This document shows, in pieces, positions 51,236 to 59,934 of a DNA stretch of 64,000 nt. The notes under the pieces were generated by a model. It saw nothing but the letters and a program-made list of their open reading frames with translations, did not search any database and was not told where the DNA came from. The number at the start of each line of letters is the position of its first letter. Position 1 is the first letter of the stretch. Made by a program: the position numbers and the translations under genes. The DNA is from CAYOZN01 sp964408455 (lineage in GTDB: Bacteria > Planctomycetota > Phycisphaerae > UBA1845 > UTPLA1): positions 62,001-126,000 of the forward strand of contig CAYOZN010000012.1 in NCBI GenBank assembly GCA_964408455.1, in the 5' to 3' direction.

Positions 51236-52534
51236 ATGGGTTCTGGAAAAGTCGCGATTCTGCGAACGTCGCCTGCCACCATCCTGGAAGACTACCATCG
51301 CCTGCTGAACCTGGCCGATTACCAGTCGGTCGTGGCGAAGGATGCCGATACCGCGCTCAAGATCAACATCAGTTGGCACTTCTTCTTCCCCGGCAGCAGC
51401 ACCACGCCCTGGCAGCTCGACGGCGTCATCCGCGCCATGAAGCGCGACGGCTACGATCCAAACCTTATCCACGGCTGCCACAACCGCACCGTCGTCATCG
51501 ATGCCCACTTCGGCGAGCGAGAAAACAAGCAGGTCAACGTCACCGATGCCCACGGCCTGCGCAACGTGCACCTCTACGAGGGCGAGGAGTGGATTCACAT
51601 CCGCGACGCGGTAGGGGACCTGGCCGACAAGTTCGTCTGCCTCAACGAGGTGTATCCGAAAGGTTTTTACATCCCCAGGCGCTTCATCGGCGAAAACATC
51701 ATCCACCTGCCGACCGTCAAGACCCACATCTTTACGACGACCACCGGCGCCATGAAGAATGCCTTCGGCGGCCTGTTGAACGAACACCGCCACTGGACGC
51801 ACCCGGTCATCCACGAAACGCTGGTCGACCTGCTGATGATCCAGAAGAAGATCCACCGCGGCGTCTTCGCCGTCATGGATGGCACCTTCGCCGGCGACGG
51901 CCCCGGTCCGCGCTGCATGATGCCTCATGTGAAGAACGTGATTCTGGCCAGCGCCGACCAGGTGGCCATCGACGCCACGGCCGCCATGCTCATGGGCTTC
52001 GATCCCATGAAGATCAAGTTCATCCGCATGGCCCACGAGATGGGCCTGGGCTGCGGCAATCCGTCTGAAATCGAGTTCGTTGGTGACACAGACGTGGCAC
52101 AGGAACGGTGGGACTTCGTCGGCCCATTCAAGAAGATGACCTTCGCCAGCCGCATGCAGCACAAGATCTACTGGGGCCCGCTGAAAAGGCCCATCGAGTG
52201 GTCGCTCAAGACCGTGCTCGCCCCCTGGGCCTACATCGCCAGCGTCATCTATCACGACAGCTTCTGGTATCCCATGCGCGGCAAGCGCATGATGCGCCAG
52301 GCCCTGGAAAGCGACTGGGGCCGCCTCTTCCGCAATTGGGAGCACGTCCAGCCCGACGCCGCCGCTCGCGGCTTTCCCCGCGTCGGCGACGACGCCGCCC
52401 GGATCAAGCGCGTCGGCTTCCGCGCATTTGTGAAATCGCTGGGCATCCTCGGCACCTGCATCAAGGAAGCGCCGGAGTTCTCCGACAACCGCAAGAAGGT
52501 ATCGCCCGGAGTCGCATCGGCTTCCAGCCGGTAA
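51236..52534 (+). CDS. DUF362-domain protein
   Basis: The 432-residue protein starts MGSGKVAILRTSPATILEDYHRL and has INISWHFFFPGSST, VHLYEGEEWIHI, IIHLPTVKTHIFTTTTGAMKNAFGGLL (the DUF362 core), and VILASADQVAIDATAAMLMGFDP. DUF362 proteins are often iron-sulfur related, but this one has no CxxC ferredoxin pair, so only the uncharacterised core is present. AGGGG lies about 8 nt before ATG 51236. Cytosolic; no signal peptide. Confidence 0.8.
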   Translation: MGSGKVAILRTSPATILEDYHRLLNLADYQSVVAKDADTALKINISWHFFFPGSSTTPWQLDGVIRAMKRDGYDPNLIHGCHNRTVVIDAHFGERENKQVNVTDAHGLRNVHLYEGEEWIHIRDAVGDLADKFVCLNEVYPKGFYIPRRFIGENIIHLPTVKTHIFTTTTGAMKNAFGGLLNEHRHWTHPVIHETLVDLLMIQKKIHRGVFAVMDGTFAGDGPGPRCMMPHVKNVILASADQVAIDATAAMLMGFDPMKIKFIRMAHEMGLGCGNPSEIEFVGDTDVAQERWDFVGPFKKMTFASRMQHKIYWGPLKRPIEWSLKTVLAPWAYIASVIYHDSFWYPMRGKRMMRQALESDWGRLFRNWEHVQPDAAARGFPRVGDDAARIKRVGFRAFVKSLGILGTCIKEAPEFSDNRKKVSPGVASASSR

Positions 52535-52551
52535 GCCTCGCGCGGCCTGAT

Positions 52552-52580
52552 TTCAAATAGACGTGTGATTCTGTTATAGT
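52552..52580 (+). promoter_or_regulatory. Promoter of the antitoxin/PIN pair at 52.6 kb
   Basis: TTCAAA (52552-52557), a 17-nt spacer and TATAGT (52575-52580) preceded by TGT form a good extended -10 promoter just before the antitoxin gene. Confidence 0.55.
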
Positions 52581-52593
52581 CAGTAGGTGAGTC

Positions 52594-52827
52594 ATGAAAG
52601 CGCACGTTATAAAAGGAACAAAACAGGAAATCGCCGAGAGACTGATTCAAATCAGTGGCGAAGTGCGTGAGGCAATTGTCTTCGAAGAGGAGCCTGCTTC
52701 GAAAAAGGCTGAGTTGGCCGCGGATGCCAGTGAAGACATCTTTGCAGAGATGCGTCCGTGGATGGTTGATGTGCCTTCACTGGACGATTCGCGGGAAGCC
52801 ATTTACACACAAACTGAAAGCGAATGA
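52594..52827 (+). CDS. Putative antitoxin of a PIN toxin
   Basis: The 77-residue acidic protein overlaps the start of a PIN-toxin gene by 4 nt (ATGA). It has a helical N-terminal half and an acidic tail, consistent with a toxin-wrapping antitoxin, but no family motif is certain. The overlapping stop/start and its own promoter support the pairing. Confidence 0.6.
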   Translation: MKAHVIKGTKQEIAERLIQISGEVREAIVFEEEPASKKAELAADASEDIFAEMRPWMVDVPSLDDSREAIYTQTESE

Positions 52828-53270
52828 TTCTGCTTGACACGAACGTGCTCACGCGAATGACGCGCATGCCAGACCCTCAAGCTGGTATTGCGCGGGCAGC
52901 AATCCAGACGCTTACCCGGCGAGGCGAGAGGTTGATCGTAGTGCCGCAGAATCTCTATGAATTCTGGGCAGTCGCAACGCGCCGACCTGGCGCGCCACCG
53001 TCAGGGCGGAACGGGTTGGGGATGACTCCGGCGCAGGCAGGACAATGGTCGCGTTTTATTCAGCGTCGGTTTGCGTTGCTGCCCGATCACGAACAGCTGA
53101 GTCAGATTTGGCTGGCACTGGTGGAGAATTTCGCGGTGTCAGGCTTTCGCGCCCACGATGTTCGCCTTGTTGCTGCGATGCAAAGTTACGGCATTACGCG
53201 GCTTCTGTCGTTCAATTCGGCTGACTTCCGCGGCCTGCCAATCACAATTCTGGATCCCAGCTCGCCGTGA
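52824..53270 (+). CDS. PIN-domain toxin (VapC-like)
   Basis: The 148-residue protein has MILLDTNVLTRM, PQNLYEFWAVATR, FRAHDVRLVAAM and LLSFNSADFRGL, which supply the four acidic PIN residues (D5, E46-like, D in AHDV, D in SADF). This is a VapC-type ribonuclease. Its gene overlaps the antitoxin by 4 nt. Confidence 0.8.
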   Translation: MILLDTNVLTRMTRMPDPQAGIARAAIQTLTRRGERLIVVPQNLYEFWAVATRRPGAPPSGRNGLGMTPAQAGQWSRFIQRRFALLPDHEQLSQIWLALVENFAVSGFRAHDVRLVAAMQSYGITRLLSFNSADFRGLPITILDPSSP

Positions 53271-53310
53271 GAGTTGCCCTGCCTTCTGCATCTGCTAGCT
53301 CTCGTTCCGA

Positions 53311-54174
53311 TCACGCCACGTGCGATGTTTCATCCAAAGCCCGTCTTGAACGCCTGAGAAATCGCGCCAATGCAAGCGCCAGCAGCAGCGCCGGCACACA
53401 CGCCGTCAGGATAATGAGCCCCAGCTCGTCGCGCGACGCCTCCGGACGCCACGCATGATAGCGCAGTACGGCGTAGTACGCGCTGGGCCACGCCAGCGAT
53501 CCGCCGATCATGCCGGCAATACGGCACTGCGGCGCCGCCAGGTATCCGCCGGCCGCCGCCGCCAGGGCGATCCCCGCGACGGCGTACCACGGCCTCCAGG
53601 CCGCATCCCGTATTTCATAATGCATGAATGCCGGCACAATGACGGCGAACGCGCAGAGCACGATGCCGACCACGGCCGGCCAGCCCGCCTTCGTCGCCGG
53701 CGCTACCGCCTCCCGCCAGGAGACCGAAGTTTCGAGCATCCGCAGCCGCAGCCGATGGCACGCGAACAACACCGCCAGCGGCCAGCCGGCCGACGCGACC
53801 ACCGCGATCATCTCCGGCGTCGTCGCGGCCCGCCCCTCCACGCGCCAGATCAGGTAGCCCGCCGGCGCCAGCGCCACCACCAGCATGGCCAGCGCCTTGA
53901 AATACGTAAGGAATATTGAATCCCAGTCGCGGGCGATCCGCTCGGGATTCTCAAAGCACGCCTCGATGAAGGGATCGTGGACGCTGGGAGTGCCGATATA
54001 CCGCGCCCGCCACGAACTGATCGGGACGATCGGAATCCACAGTATGGCAAGCCACGTCGTGAATTCGACCTGGTCCGGCGGCACGGGCCGGATGCCGAAG
54101 CGCTTCAGCCCGATGCCCAGCTCCCGAGGGTGCGTCACCATTGTTAAGCCCAACCCTGCCGCAATCCCGCACAC
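53311..54174 (-). CDS. Membrane protein of unknown function
   Basis: The 287-residue protein has about six hydrophobic segments spread through the chain (for example FKALAMLVVALAPAGYLIW and GWPAVVGIVLCAFAVIVPAF). N-terminal motif FTTWLAILWIPIVPISSWRARYIG resembles planctomycete membrane proteins without known role. GTG at 54174 lies 8 nt after TATAAT (minus strand 54183-54188), so a leaderless start is possible; ATG at 54141 is the alternative. Confidence 0.6.
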   Translation of the reverse strand: MCGIAAGLGLTMVTHPRELGIGLKRFGIRPVPPDQVEFTTWLAILWIPIVPISSWRARYIGTPSVHDPFIEACFENPERIARDWDSIFLTYFKALAMLVVALAPAGYLIWRVEGRAATTPEMIAVVASAGWPLAVLFACHRLRLRMLETSVSWREAVAPATKAGWPAVVGIVLCAFAVIVPAFMHYEIRDAAWRPWYAVAGIALAAAAGGYLAAPQCRIAGMIGGSLAWPSAYYAVLRYHAWRPEASRDELGLIILTACVPALLLALALARFLRRSRRALDETSHVA

Positions 54175-54196
54175 GTTCCCGCATTATACCCGGTGC

Positions 54197-54319
54197 CACT
54201 GCTCTGTGAGCAGTGCCTGGGTACCACTGCTCTATGAGCAGTGCCGGGGGTGCCACTGCTCTGTGAGCAGTGCGATCAGCCAACACGTCGCCCCGGCTGC
54301 CGCTGCTCTGTGAGCAGTG
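54197..54319. repeat. Four tandem hairpins (CACTGCTCTGTGAGCAGTG)
   Basis: Four near-identical 19-bp palindromes (54197-54215, 54225-54243, 54254-54272, 54301-54319) with loop TGT or TAT are spaced by 9, 10 and 28 nt. They lie in the divergent region between a membrane protein and the Tat phosphatase. They resemble REP-like elements but are arranged in tandem. Confidence 0.8.
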
Positions 54320-54513
54320 CGGTCCGCCAAGGCCTGCCTTCCCTGCCGTATCGATCACTCACCATCCGGTCTCCGCTCCAGGCTCGACAGTCGTGTCACG
54401 ATTGCATTACCGGCGCGCAAATACCTGGAGCACATTGCGCGCTTGCTCAAACCCCCGACGCCGGATTCCATATGGCCCCACACGCATCACCCCTGCCCCA
54501 TGGAGGCGAAGTC

Positions 54514-55485
54514 ATGAACGATCTTACCCGTCGCGACCTGTTGAAAGCCGGCGCAGGCCTCAGCCTGGGACTCACGCTCGGCGGCCTCGAAACCGCACAT
54601 GCCGGCGTCGCCCGCGCCCCGGCCGCCGGTAAGCGCGTCCTCCGCATCGCGCACATGACCGACGTCCACATCCAGCCCGAGAAGCGCGCCGGTCAGGGCA
54701 TGGTCGCCGCCCTTCACCACGTGCAATCGCAGAAGGACAGGCCCGACATCATCTTCAACGGCGGCGATTCCATCATGGATGCGCTGGAGGCCGACAAGGC
54801 CCGCGCCAAACTCCAGTGGGACCTGTGGAACAAGGTGCTCAAGGACGAGTGCTCGCTCCCCGTCGAACACTGCATCGGCAATCACGACGTCTGGGGCTGG
54901 GCGAAGAAGCAGAGCGGCTGCACCGGCAATGAAGACCTCTACGGAAAAAAGTGGGCAGTAGACGAATTCAATATCTCCAACCGCTTCCGCAGTTTCGACC
55001 GCGCCGGCTGGCACTTCATCGTCCTCGACAGCACCCACCCGCACCAGGACAGCTACATGGCCCGCCTCGATGAAGAGCAGTTCGAGTGGCTCGAAGACGA
55101 TCTTCGCAAGACCGGCGTGAAGACCCCCGTGCTCGTCCTGTCGCACATTCCCATCCTCTCCGCCTGCGTCATCTATCCCGGCAATCTCGAAAGCGAGGGC
55201 CGCTACAACATGCCGCCCGGCTGGATTCACCTCGATTCGCGCCGCATCAAGAACCTGTTCGCCCGCCACCCCAACGTCAAGGTCTGCCTCAGCGGCCACC
55301 TGCATCTGGTCGAGCGCGTCGAATACAACGGCGTGACCTATCTCTGCGACGGCGCTGTGTGCGGCGGCTGGTGGGATGGCCCGCATCAGGAATGGTCCGA
55401 AGGCTACGCCCTTGTCGACCTGTACGACGACGGCCGCGTCGACCGGCAGTACGTCACCTACGGCTGGAAGGCTGAACGGACTTGA
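54514..55485 (+). CDS. Tat-exported metallophosphatase
   Basis: The 323-residue protein has a Tat signal (TRRDLLKAGAGLSLGL) and the calcineurin-like metallophosphatase set MTDVHI, FNGGDSI, CIGNHDVW, VLSHIPIL and CLSGHLHLVE. These bind two metals and hydrolyse phosphoesters; the natural substrate is unknown. GGAGG lies 8 nt before ATG 54514. It is divergent from the membrane protein gene across a hairpin array. Confidence 0.85.
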   Translation: MNDLTRRDLLKAGAGLSLGLTLGGLETAHAGVARAPAAGKRVLRIAHMTDVHIQPEKRAGQGMVAALHHVQSQKDRPDIIFNGGDSIMDALEADKARAKLQWDLWNKVLKDECSLPVEHCIGNHDVWGWAKKQSGCTGNEDLYGKKWAVDEFNISNRFRSFDRAGWHFIVLDSTHPHQDSYMARLDEEQFEWLEDDLRKTGVKTPVLVLSHIPILSACVIYPGNLESEGRYNMPPGWIHLDSRRIKNLFARHPNVKVCLSGHLHLVERVEYNGVTYLCDGAVCGGWWDGPHQEWSEGYALVDLYDDGRVDRQYVTYGWKAERT

Positions 55486-55630
55486 GGCGAACTGAATGGG
55501 ACAGTTTATCGATGTGCGTTTTTGTGCGGTATCAGTGACGCTCGGGGCTCAAGCTGGACAAAAAACATCCAAGTTGGTGCGATTCTAGTCCGGCCCTTGC
55601 GCCGTAAATTCACCAATGCGTTGCACCACT

Positions 55631-56389
55631 TCATGCGTGCCCCGCGGCAAGCGAGAGCATCCCCTGGAATAGCAATGCCTCTCGAACTTGGTCCAGATGC
55701 CACAATGCCATTGACTTGTCACCAAAGTGCCCGTCCGGCTCGGTAGTCTGCTCGTTGATTAATTTCAGCGGTGGCGGCAGGCAGAACGGCGCGATTTGAA
55801 GATTGAGAGGCCGCCAGTGCCCCGTGGGAATATTGCGGTTTTTCTCTTGTTCTGTGTACGTTGTTGTCAGCAGGTAACCCGAGCCTGTGCGGCAAAAGTT
55901 TGACAGCGCCCGAGCGATATCCGCGTAGGCAAAGTGAGGTAGACAATCGCGGCAGAAAATGAGGTCAACCCTCGGCAGCGTGTCGGTCAGAATGTCGAGG
56001 CGGCGAAACTGAACGTTCGGCATTTTGTGCCGCGCATCGTTATCATCAATGAGCTTTTCGACGATGTCAGCGCCTGTATAGGAAACGCGGTCGAGACTCA
56101 CTCGGCTCATCCAGTGAAAATCGCCACAAGGAATATCAAGTATGGAAGCAATATTGAGGCTAGCGCACAGGGTGGGAAGTTCCTGTATGATCACGCGCGT
56201 CTTGCTGATATCCGAACCGGTGCCCGACCGGGACTCCGCGCCTCGCCAACGATTACCCTCGTAAATATGAGTAAAGATGGCGGACGGTGGCTGATTGCGC
56301 CAGCGCATGCGGAACAAGATCTCTCGTACCGCGCGAAATGTCGGAACCGCCCCGGGGATGCCGCGAATGATCGATTTTACTTTGTCCAT
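55631..56389 (-). CDS. SAM-dependent methyltransferase (class I)
   Basis: The 252-residue protein has motif I ASILDIPCGDFHWMS (about 82-96), VSYTGADIVEKLIDDN and VDLIFCRDCLPHFAYADI. This is a class I methyltransferase fold of the kind found near sugar and lipid biosynthesis genes. GC content is lower than in surrounding genes, which hints at transfer. The substrate is unknown. Confidence 0.75.
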   Translation of the reverse strand: MDKVKSIIRGIPGAVPTFRAVREILFRMRWRNQPPSAIFTHIYEGNRWRGAESRSGTGSDISKTRVIIQELPTLCASLNIASILDIPCGDFHWMSRVSLDRVSYTGADIVEKLIDDNDARHKMPNVQFRRLDILTDTLPRVDLIFCRDCLPHFAYADIARALSNFCRTGSGYLLTTTYTEQEKNRNIPTGHWRPLNLQIAPFCLPPPLKLINEQTTEPDGHFGDKSMALWHLDQVREALLFQGMLSLAAGHA

Positions 56390-57219
56390 GTGACTTTCTT
56401 TCCCCAGCCGTGCCTAGCGAAAAGTCCTGGTCCCGACGACGGATGAACGAGCTTGAAATACGCACATTATAATAACGCTTCAACATCCGTTGCGACAATA
56501 CCTCGATACATAGTCGACGCTTTTTTTCGCAGGATTGTGGCTCCCGGCTTGACGTGAATACCTGATCTCCGATCAGGAGTACCGTTGGAGAGACGCCTGC
56601 CCTGATAAGCCGAACGCGTCCTCATACTCGCATCGGGCAGGGGCATTCGCAATCTCCTGACGCGATTTTCTGCTTCCATTCGCTTCGAGCAGCCGACATG
56701 GCATTCTTCCTTCCGCTCGGTTCGTTGCAGTTGTCAAATTTCCTGTCTGTCCGTAAGGGCCGGGAAAAGCCGGGAGTCCGTGCGGCCGCGGAAGTGAAAT
56801 AAACGTCCCGCCGAAACACGACGTTGCGAGCGCGGTACCCGTCGAATCGCGCCGTTAATGGCTTGCCGCCGAATTCACGGGTGAGCTAAAGTACAGTCCG
56901 TACGTAGTGCTCGATTCAGGCCATCAGATCACCGAACCGCTCGCCAACAACACCGTCTCACGCTCAACCCTTGGCGCTGAACCACCGTTGGACTATACAA
57001 GATCGCAATTCGCCGCCTCTAACCACCACCTAATTGTATCCGATCCGGCAGGAATTGCGCCTTCAACGACCAGCCGCCTGCGGCCGATGTAGCTTCATGC
57101 CCTCCGTCGCGCCCATGCCACGCCCGTGTGGCCCCGCCAGTCGTCACGATGCAAATTTGCGTGCGGTCGAGACGCATGCCGGCACTGTGCCGCGAACGTC
57201 CAACGCGACGCACGATGAG
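56390..57219. other. Intergenic stretch without a supported gene
   Basis: About 830 nt of lower GC content with no convincing open frame. A small hairpin lies near 56569-56583 (CTGATCTCCGATCAG). Nothing else is recognised. Confidence 0.5.
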
Positions 57220-58062
57220 ATGCGCCTCGCGATGCGCAGTCGCCCCCTCGCCGCCTTCACCGTCGACCTGGAGGACTGGCCCGTCGCCGTGCTCGGCCCA
57301 CAGCACGACATCACCGATCGCGTCGTCGACAACACCCATCGCACGCTGGATCTGCTCCAGTCGTACGGCGTCCGCGCCACGATCTTCGTGCTCGCCAGAG
57401 TCGCCGAAAAGTATCCCGCGCTCGTGCGCCGCGCCGCCGACGAGGGGCACGAAATCGCCTCGCACGGCTATGCCCACGAGCGATTAACCACGATCACGCC
57501 GCAGCGCTTTCGCGACGACGTGCGCCGCAGCATCGCGATCATCGAGGGCATCACCGGCGTGCGTCCGGTCGGCTATCGGGCGCCCGCTTTCAGCATCGTC
57601 GAATCGACCCGCTGGGCCGGACCCATCCTCTGCGATCTGGGCTTCGTCTACGATTCCAGCATCTTTCCCGTGCGCCATCCGCGCTATGGCATTCCGCACG
57701 CGCCGCGCCACATCCACCGCTGGCCCGGCTGTCCGCTCGTCGAGTGCCCGCCGGCAACCGTTCGCCTGTTCGGCCGCAACTGGCCAATCGCCGGCGGCGG
57801 CTACTTCCGGCTGCTGCCGCGGCCCATCATATGCTCGGCCGTGCGCCAACTGGGGCGCGAAGGCATCCCCGCGGTGCTGTACATGCATCCGTACGAATTG
57901 GATGTCACCGGAATGGCAGCACACGCCCGATCCGGCCTTGCCATCGGCTGGTATCGACGACTCACGCAGGCGGCATTCCGCTCGCGCGTCCTGCCCCGGC
58001 TGAGCGCCATCCTGTCGATGGCCGAATTCACCAGCCTTTCAAACCTGATAAGCCGCGCATAA
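57220..58062 (+). CDS. Polysaccharide deacetylase, XrtA/DUF3473 type
   Basis: The protein has the carbohydrate esterase 4 set: AFTVDLEDW (catalytic Asp), GHEIASHGYAHE (HxxxH metal site), GYRAPAFSI, YDSSIFP, and a C-terminal YMHPYELDV that is typical of the DUF3473 extension of deacetylases linked to exopolysaccharide export. It probably removes acetyl groups from a polysaccharide. ATG at 57220 or 57232 fits. The neighbouring methyltransferase may modify the same polymer. Confidence 0.85.
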   Translation: MRLAMRSRPLAAFTVDLEDWPVAVLGPQHDITDRVVDNTHRTLDLLQSYGVRATIFVLARVAEKYPALVRRAADEGHEIASHGYAHERLTTITPQRFRDDVRRSIAIIEGITGVRPVGYRAPAFSIVESTRWAGPILCDLGFVYDSSIFPVRHPRYGIPHAPRHIHRWPGCPLVECPPATVRLFGRNWPIAGGGYFRLLPRPIICSAVRQLGREGIPAVLYMHPYELDVTGMAAHARSGLAIGWYRRLTQAAFRSRVLPRLSAILSMAEFTSLSNLISRA

Positions 58063-58246
58063 CGAAGTTTAAATCTTGCGCCGCGCCCCCATTTGCCCGC
58101 CGTCCGCGGGATGGCGTGCCGCGCGAGTGAACGGGCGCTTATCCACTTCTCATGCTTGTGTCACCGGCGTGACCTAAAGTGCATTGGCCTCGGGAGAAGC
58201 CACGGACGCGGCCTGCGGGTCCACGACGAACATGGAGTAGCGATTG

Positions 58247-58534
58247 ATGTTCGCAAAGCGACTGGTGGAAATGGTGGCGATGTTGATCATCGGCGACAGT
58301 TTTCTCTGCCTGGTCAGCCCGCGCCGGCATGTCTCGCTCTGGCAGGGGGGACCAGCCTGGTGGGACCGGGCATGCGACTCGTTCGTCCGGCAATCGAGTC
58401 TTACTCGAATGCTGGGCCTCGCAGGTGTTGGCTTTGGCGTATGGCTCGCATTCCAGCAGCAGCCCGACGTGTCGGTTCGCCGCAGCCTGCGCAGTCCCGG
58501 CTGGACGAAACGGCTTCGAAGAACCCTTCAGTAA
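58247..58534 (+). CDS. Small membrane protein of unknown function
   Basis: The 95-residue protein has two hydrophobic segments (MFAKRLVEMVAMLIIGDSFLCLV and MLGLAGVGFGVWLAFQQ) separated by RRHVSLWQGGPAWW. I recall similar small proteins with RRH.RLW..GP motifs in other planctomycetes, but no function is known. ATG 58247 with GGAG 11 nt upstream is used. Confidence 0.6.
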   Translation: MFAKRLVEMVAMLIIGDSFLCLVSPRRHVSLWQGGPAWWDRACDSFVRQSSLTRMLGLAGVGFGVWLAFQQQPDVSVRRSLRSPGWTKRLRRTLQ

Positions 58535-58630
58535 GGTCTCGAACCGCGGCACCTGAGTATTGTCGTTGAGTAAGTGACAGGCCACCGGCCTGACATTCCC
58601 GCGCCGTCCATTGGCGCCGAAGGTGATTCG

Positions 58631-59617
58631 ATGAACATGGCACATGCAGATGCAATCGCCCGATCGCTTCTCTACGAAGGCGCGAGTGCAGACCCCTATC
58701 GACCGTCAATGTTAAACCACATGCGCTGGGCCTTTGGCACTGTCCTGCCCGAAATCTCCGCCAACGACCATGACGGCGAGCGCAGCGAACTCCGCCTGGA
58801 GTGCCTGGTCGCCTGCAAGGCGATCGCGAACATCGTCATACGCCTTCGCTTCCTTCAACCCACGAACCGGGTGTTCAACACCCTTAACCGGCCGATGGCC
58901 AGTTGGCCGCCGGCCAGTGCCGGCGAACTTCGTCCGCTCAACGCCTTGGGCATCGGCGCATTCATCAATCAACCCTGGGAGGAAGCGACCGAGCGCGAAG
59001 TGGTCGAGCACTTTGCCCTCGGCTCGCCTGCCGGATCGGCGCGGATTTCATTTGCCTTCCCGCCCGAGCGGAGAACCCGGCCCCTCCAGGCAACCAGCGG
59101 ATACATCGGCGAATTGGTTCGGGAAAAGCGGGCCCTGCGCGGCCTCATCACCATCCAGGCATCGCCGCTTGCAGAGGGGCTCTGGAAGCTGATCGTTCAG
59201 GTCCGCAACAAGTCGCATCCGCCATCCCCCGCTGGTCACCCGCATGGCAGCGGCGCGCTTGCGGCCTTCATGTCGACGCACCTCCTGCTCGGCTCGGACG
59301 AAGCCGAGTTCATCTCGCTGATGGATCCCCCGGACGCCATGCGCCCCTTCGCCGAACTGTGTCACAACAATGGCCTCTGGCCCGTGCTGATCGGCGCGCG
59401 CGGCGAACGCAACATGCTGCTTGCCTCGCCGATGGTGCTGAACGATTATCCCGCGCCGGGTTCGCGGATGAATGGCGACGCATTCGGCGAGACCGAAAAC
59501 GGCGACGCGCTGCGGTTCGTAAAGGACTTCGCCGTTGACGATCCGCCCGAACCCCGGCACGAGAGCCGCGTTCTGCCATTTTTCGACGTGACCGACAACG
59601 TGTCGGTTCATCCCTGA
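58631..59617 (+). CDS. Orphan homologue of a [NiFe]-hydrogenase neighbour protein
   Basis: The protein resembles a family often coded beside [NiFe] hydrogenases: the N-terminus has LLYEGASADPYRPSMLNHMRWAFG (the family usually reads LYEGYLLYPYRxSxxKN here) and the C-terminal half has FISLMDPPDAMRPFAELC and WPVLIGARGERNMLLASPMVLNDYP. No hydrogenase or hyp gene is in the window. The role is unknown; it may be a leftover or adapted paralogue. ATG 58631 gives this N-terminus. Family recognition is from memory and moderate. Confidence 0.55.
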   Translation: MNMAHADAIARSLLYEGASADPYRPSMLNHMRWAFGTVLPEISANDHDGERSELRLECLVACKAIANIVIRLRFLQPTNRVFNTLNRPMASWPPASAGELRPLNALGIGAFINQPWEEATEREVVEHFALGSPAGSARISFAFPPERRTRPLQATSGYIGELVREKRALRGLITIQASPLAEGLWKLIVQVRNKSHPPSPAGHPHGSGALAAFMSTHLLLGSDEAEFISLMDPPDAMRPFAELCHNNGLWPVLIGARGERNMLLASPMVLNDYPAPGSRMNGDAFGETENGDALRFVKDFAVDDPPEPRHESRVLPFFDVTDNVSVHP

Positions 59618-59694
59618 CCGCGTCGGAGACGCTTGCCTCAGTGCGCGAGCCTCTCCTGTGTCAATGCATTGGCACGAAGCGCGCCGACTCAGCA

Positions 59695-59820
59695 CGCGAG
59701 CCGGACCGTGCCGGTCCAGATCGCATGCCGAGCGTCTCGACTCGCGAGCCGGACCTTGTCGGTCCAGATCGCACGCCGGCCGTCTGAACTCGCGAGCCGG
59801 ACCGTGTCGGTCCGGTGCCG
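59695..59820. repeat. 48-bp tandem GC-rich repeat, about 2.6 copies
   Basis: Units start at 59695, 59743 and 59791, exactly 48 nt apart. Each begins CGCGAGCCGGACC.TG.CGG and carries the GCCGGACC/GGTCCGG-like hairpin also seen at 41174-41300. On the minus strand it reads as 16-residue repeats (DRHGPARE...), but no gene is supported. The rest of the gap 59618-59934 shows nothing else. Confidence 0.75.
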
Positions 59821-59934
59821 TTGCCGAAGTAAAGGCCCTCTCGCTTATAGAGAACCCCGTAATTAATGCCCATGCAAAGTAGCGTTTGTTCAACAAACGC
59901 CCGCCCGACGCGCGCCGGCTCGCAGACTTCGCAG

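Noticed and set aside
54197..54319. CRISPR-like array
   Set aside because: Repeats are short palindromes with uneven 9-28-nt gaps; no cas genes.
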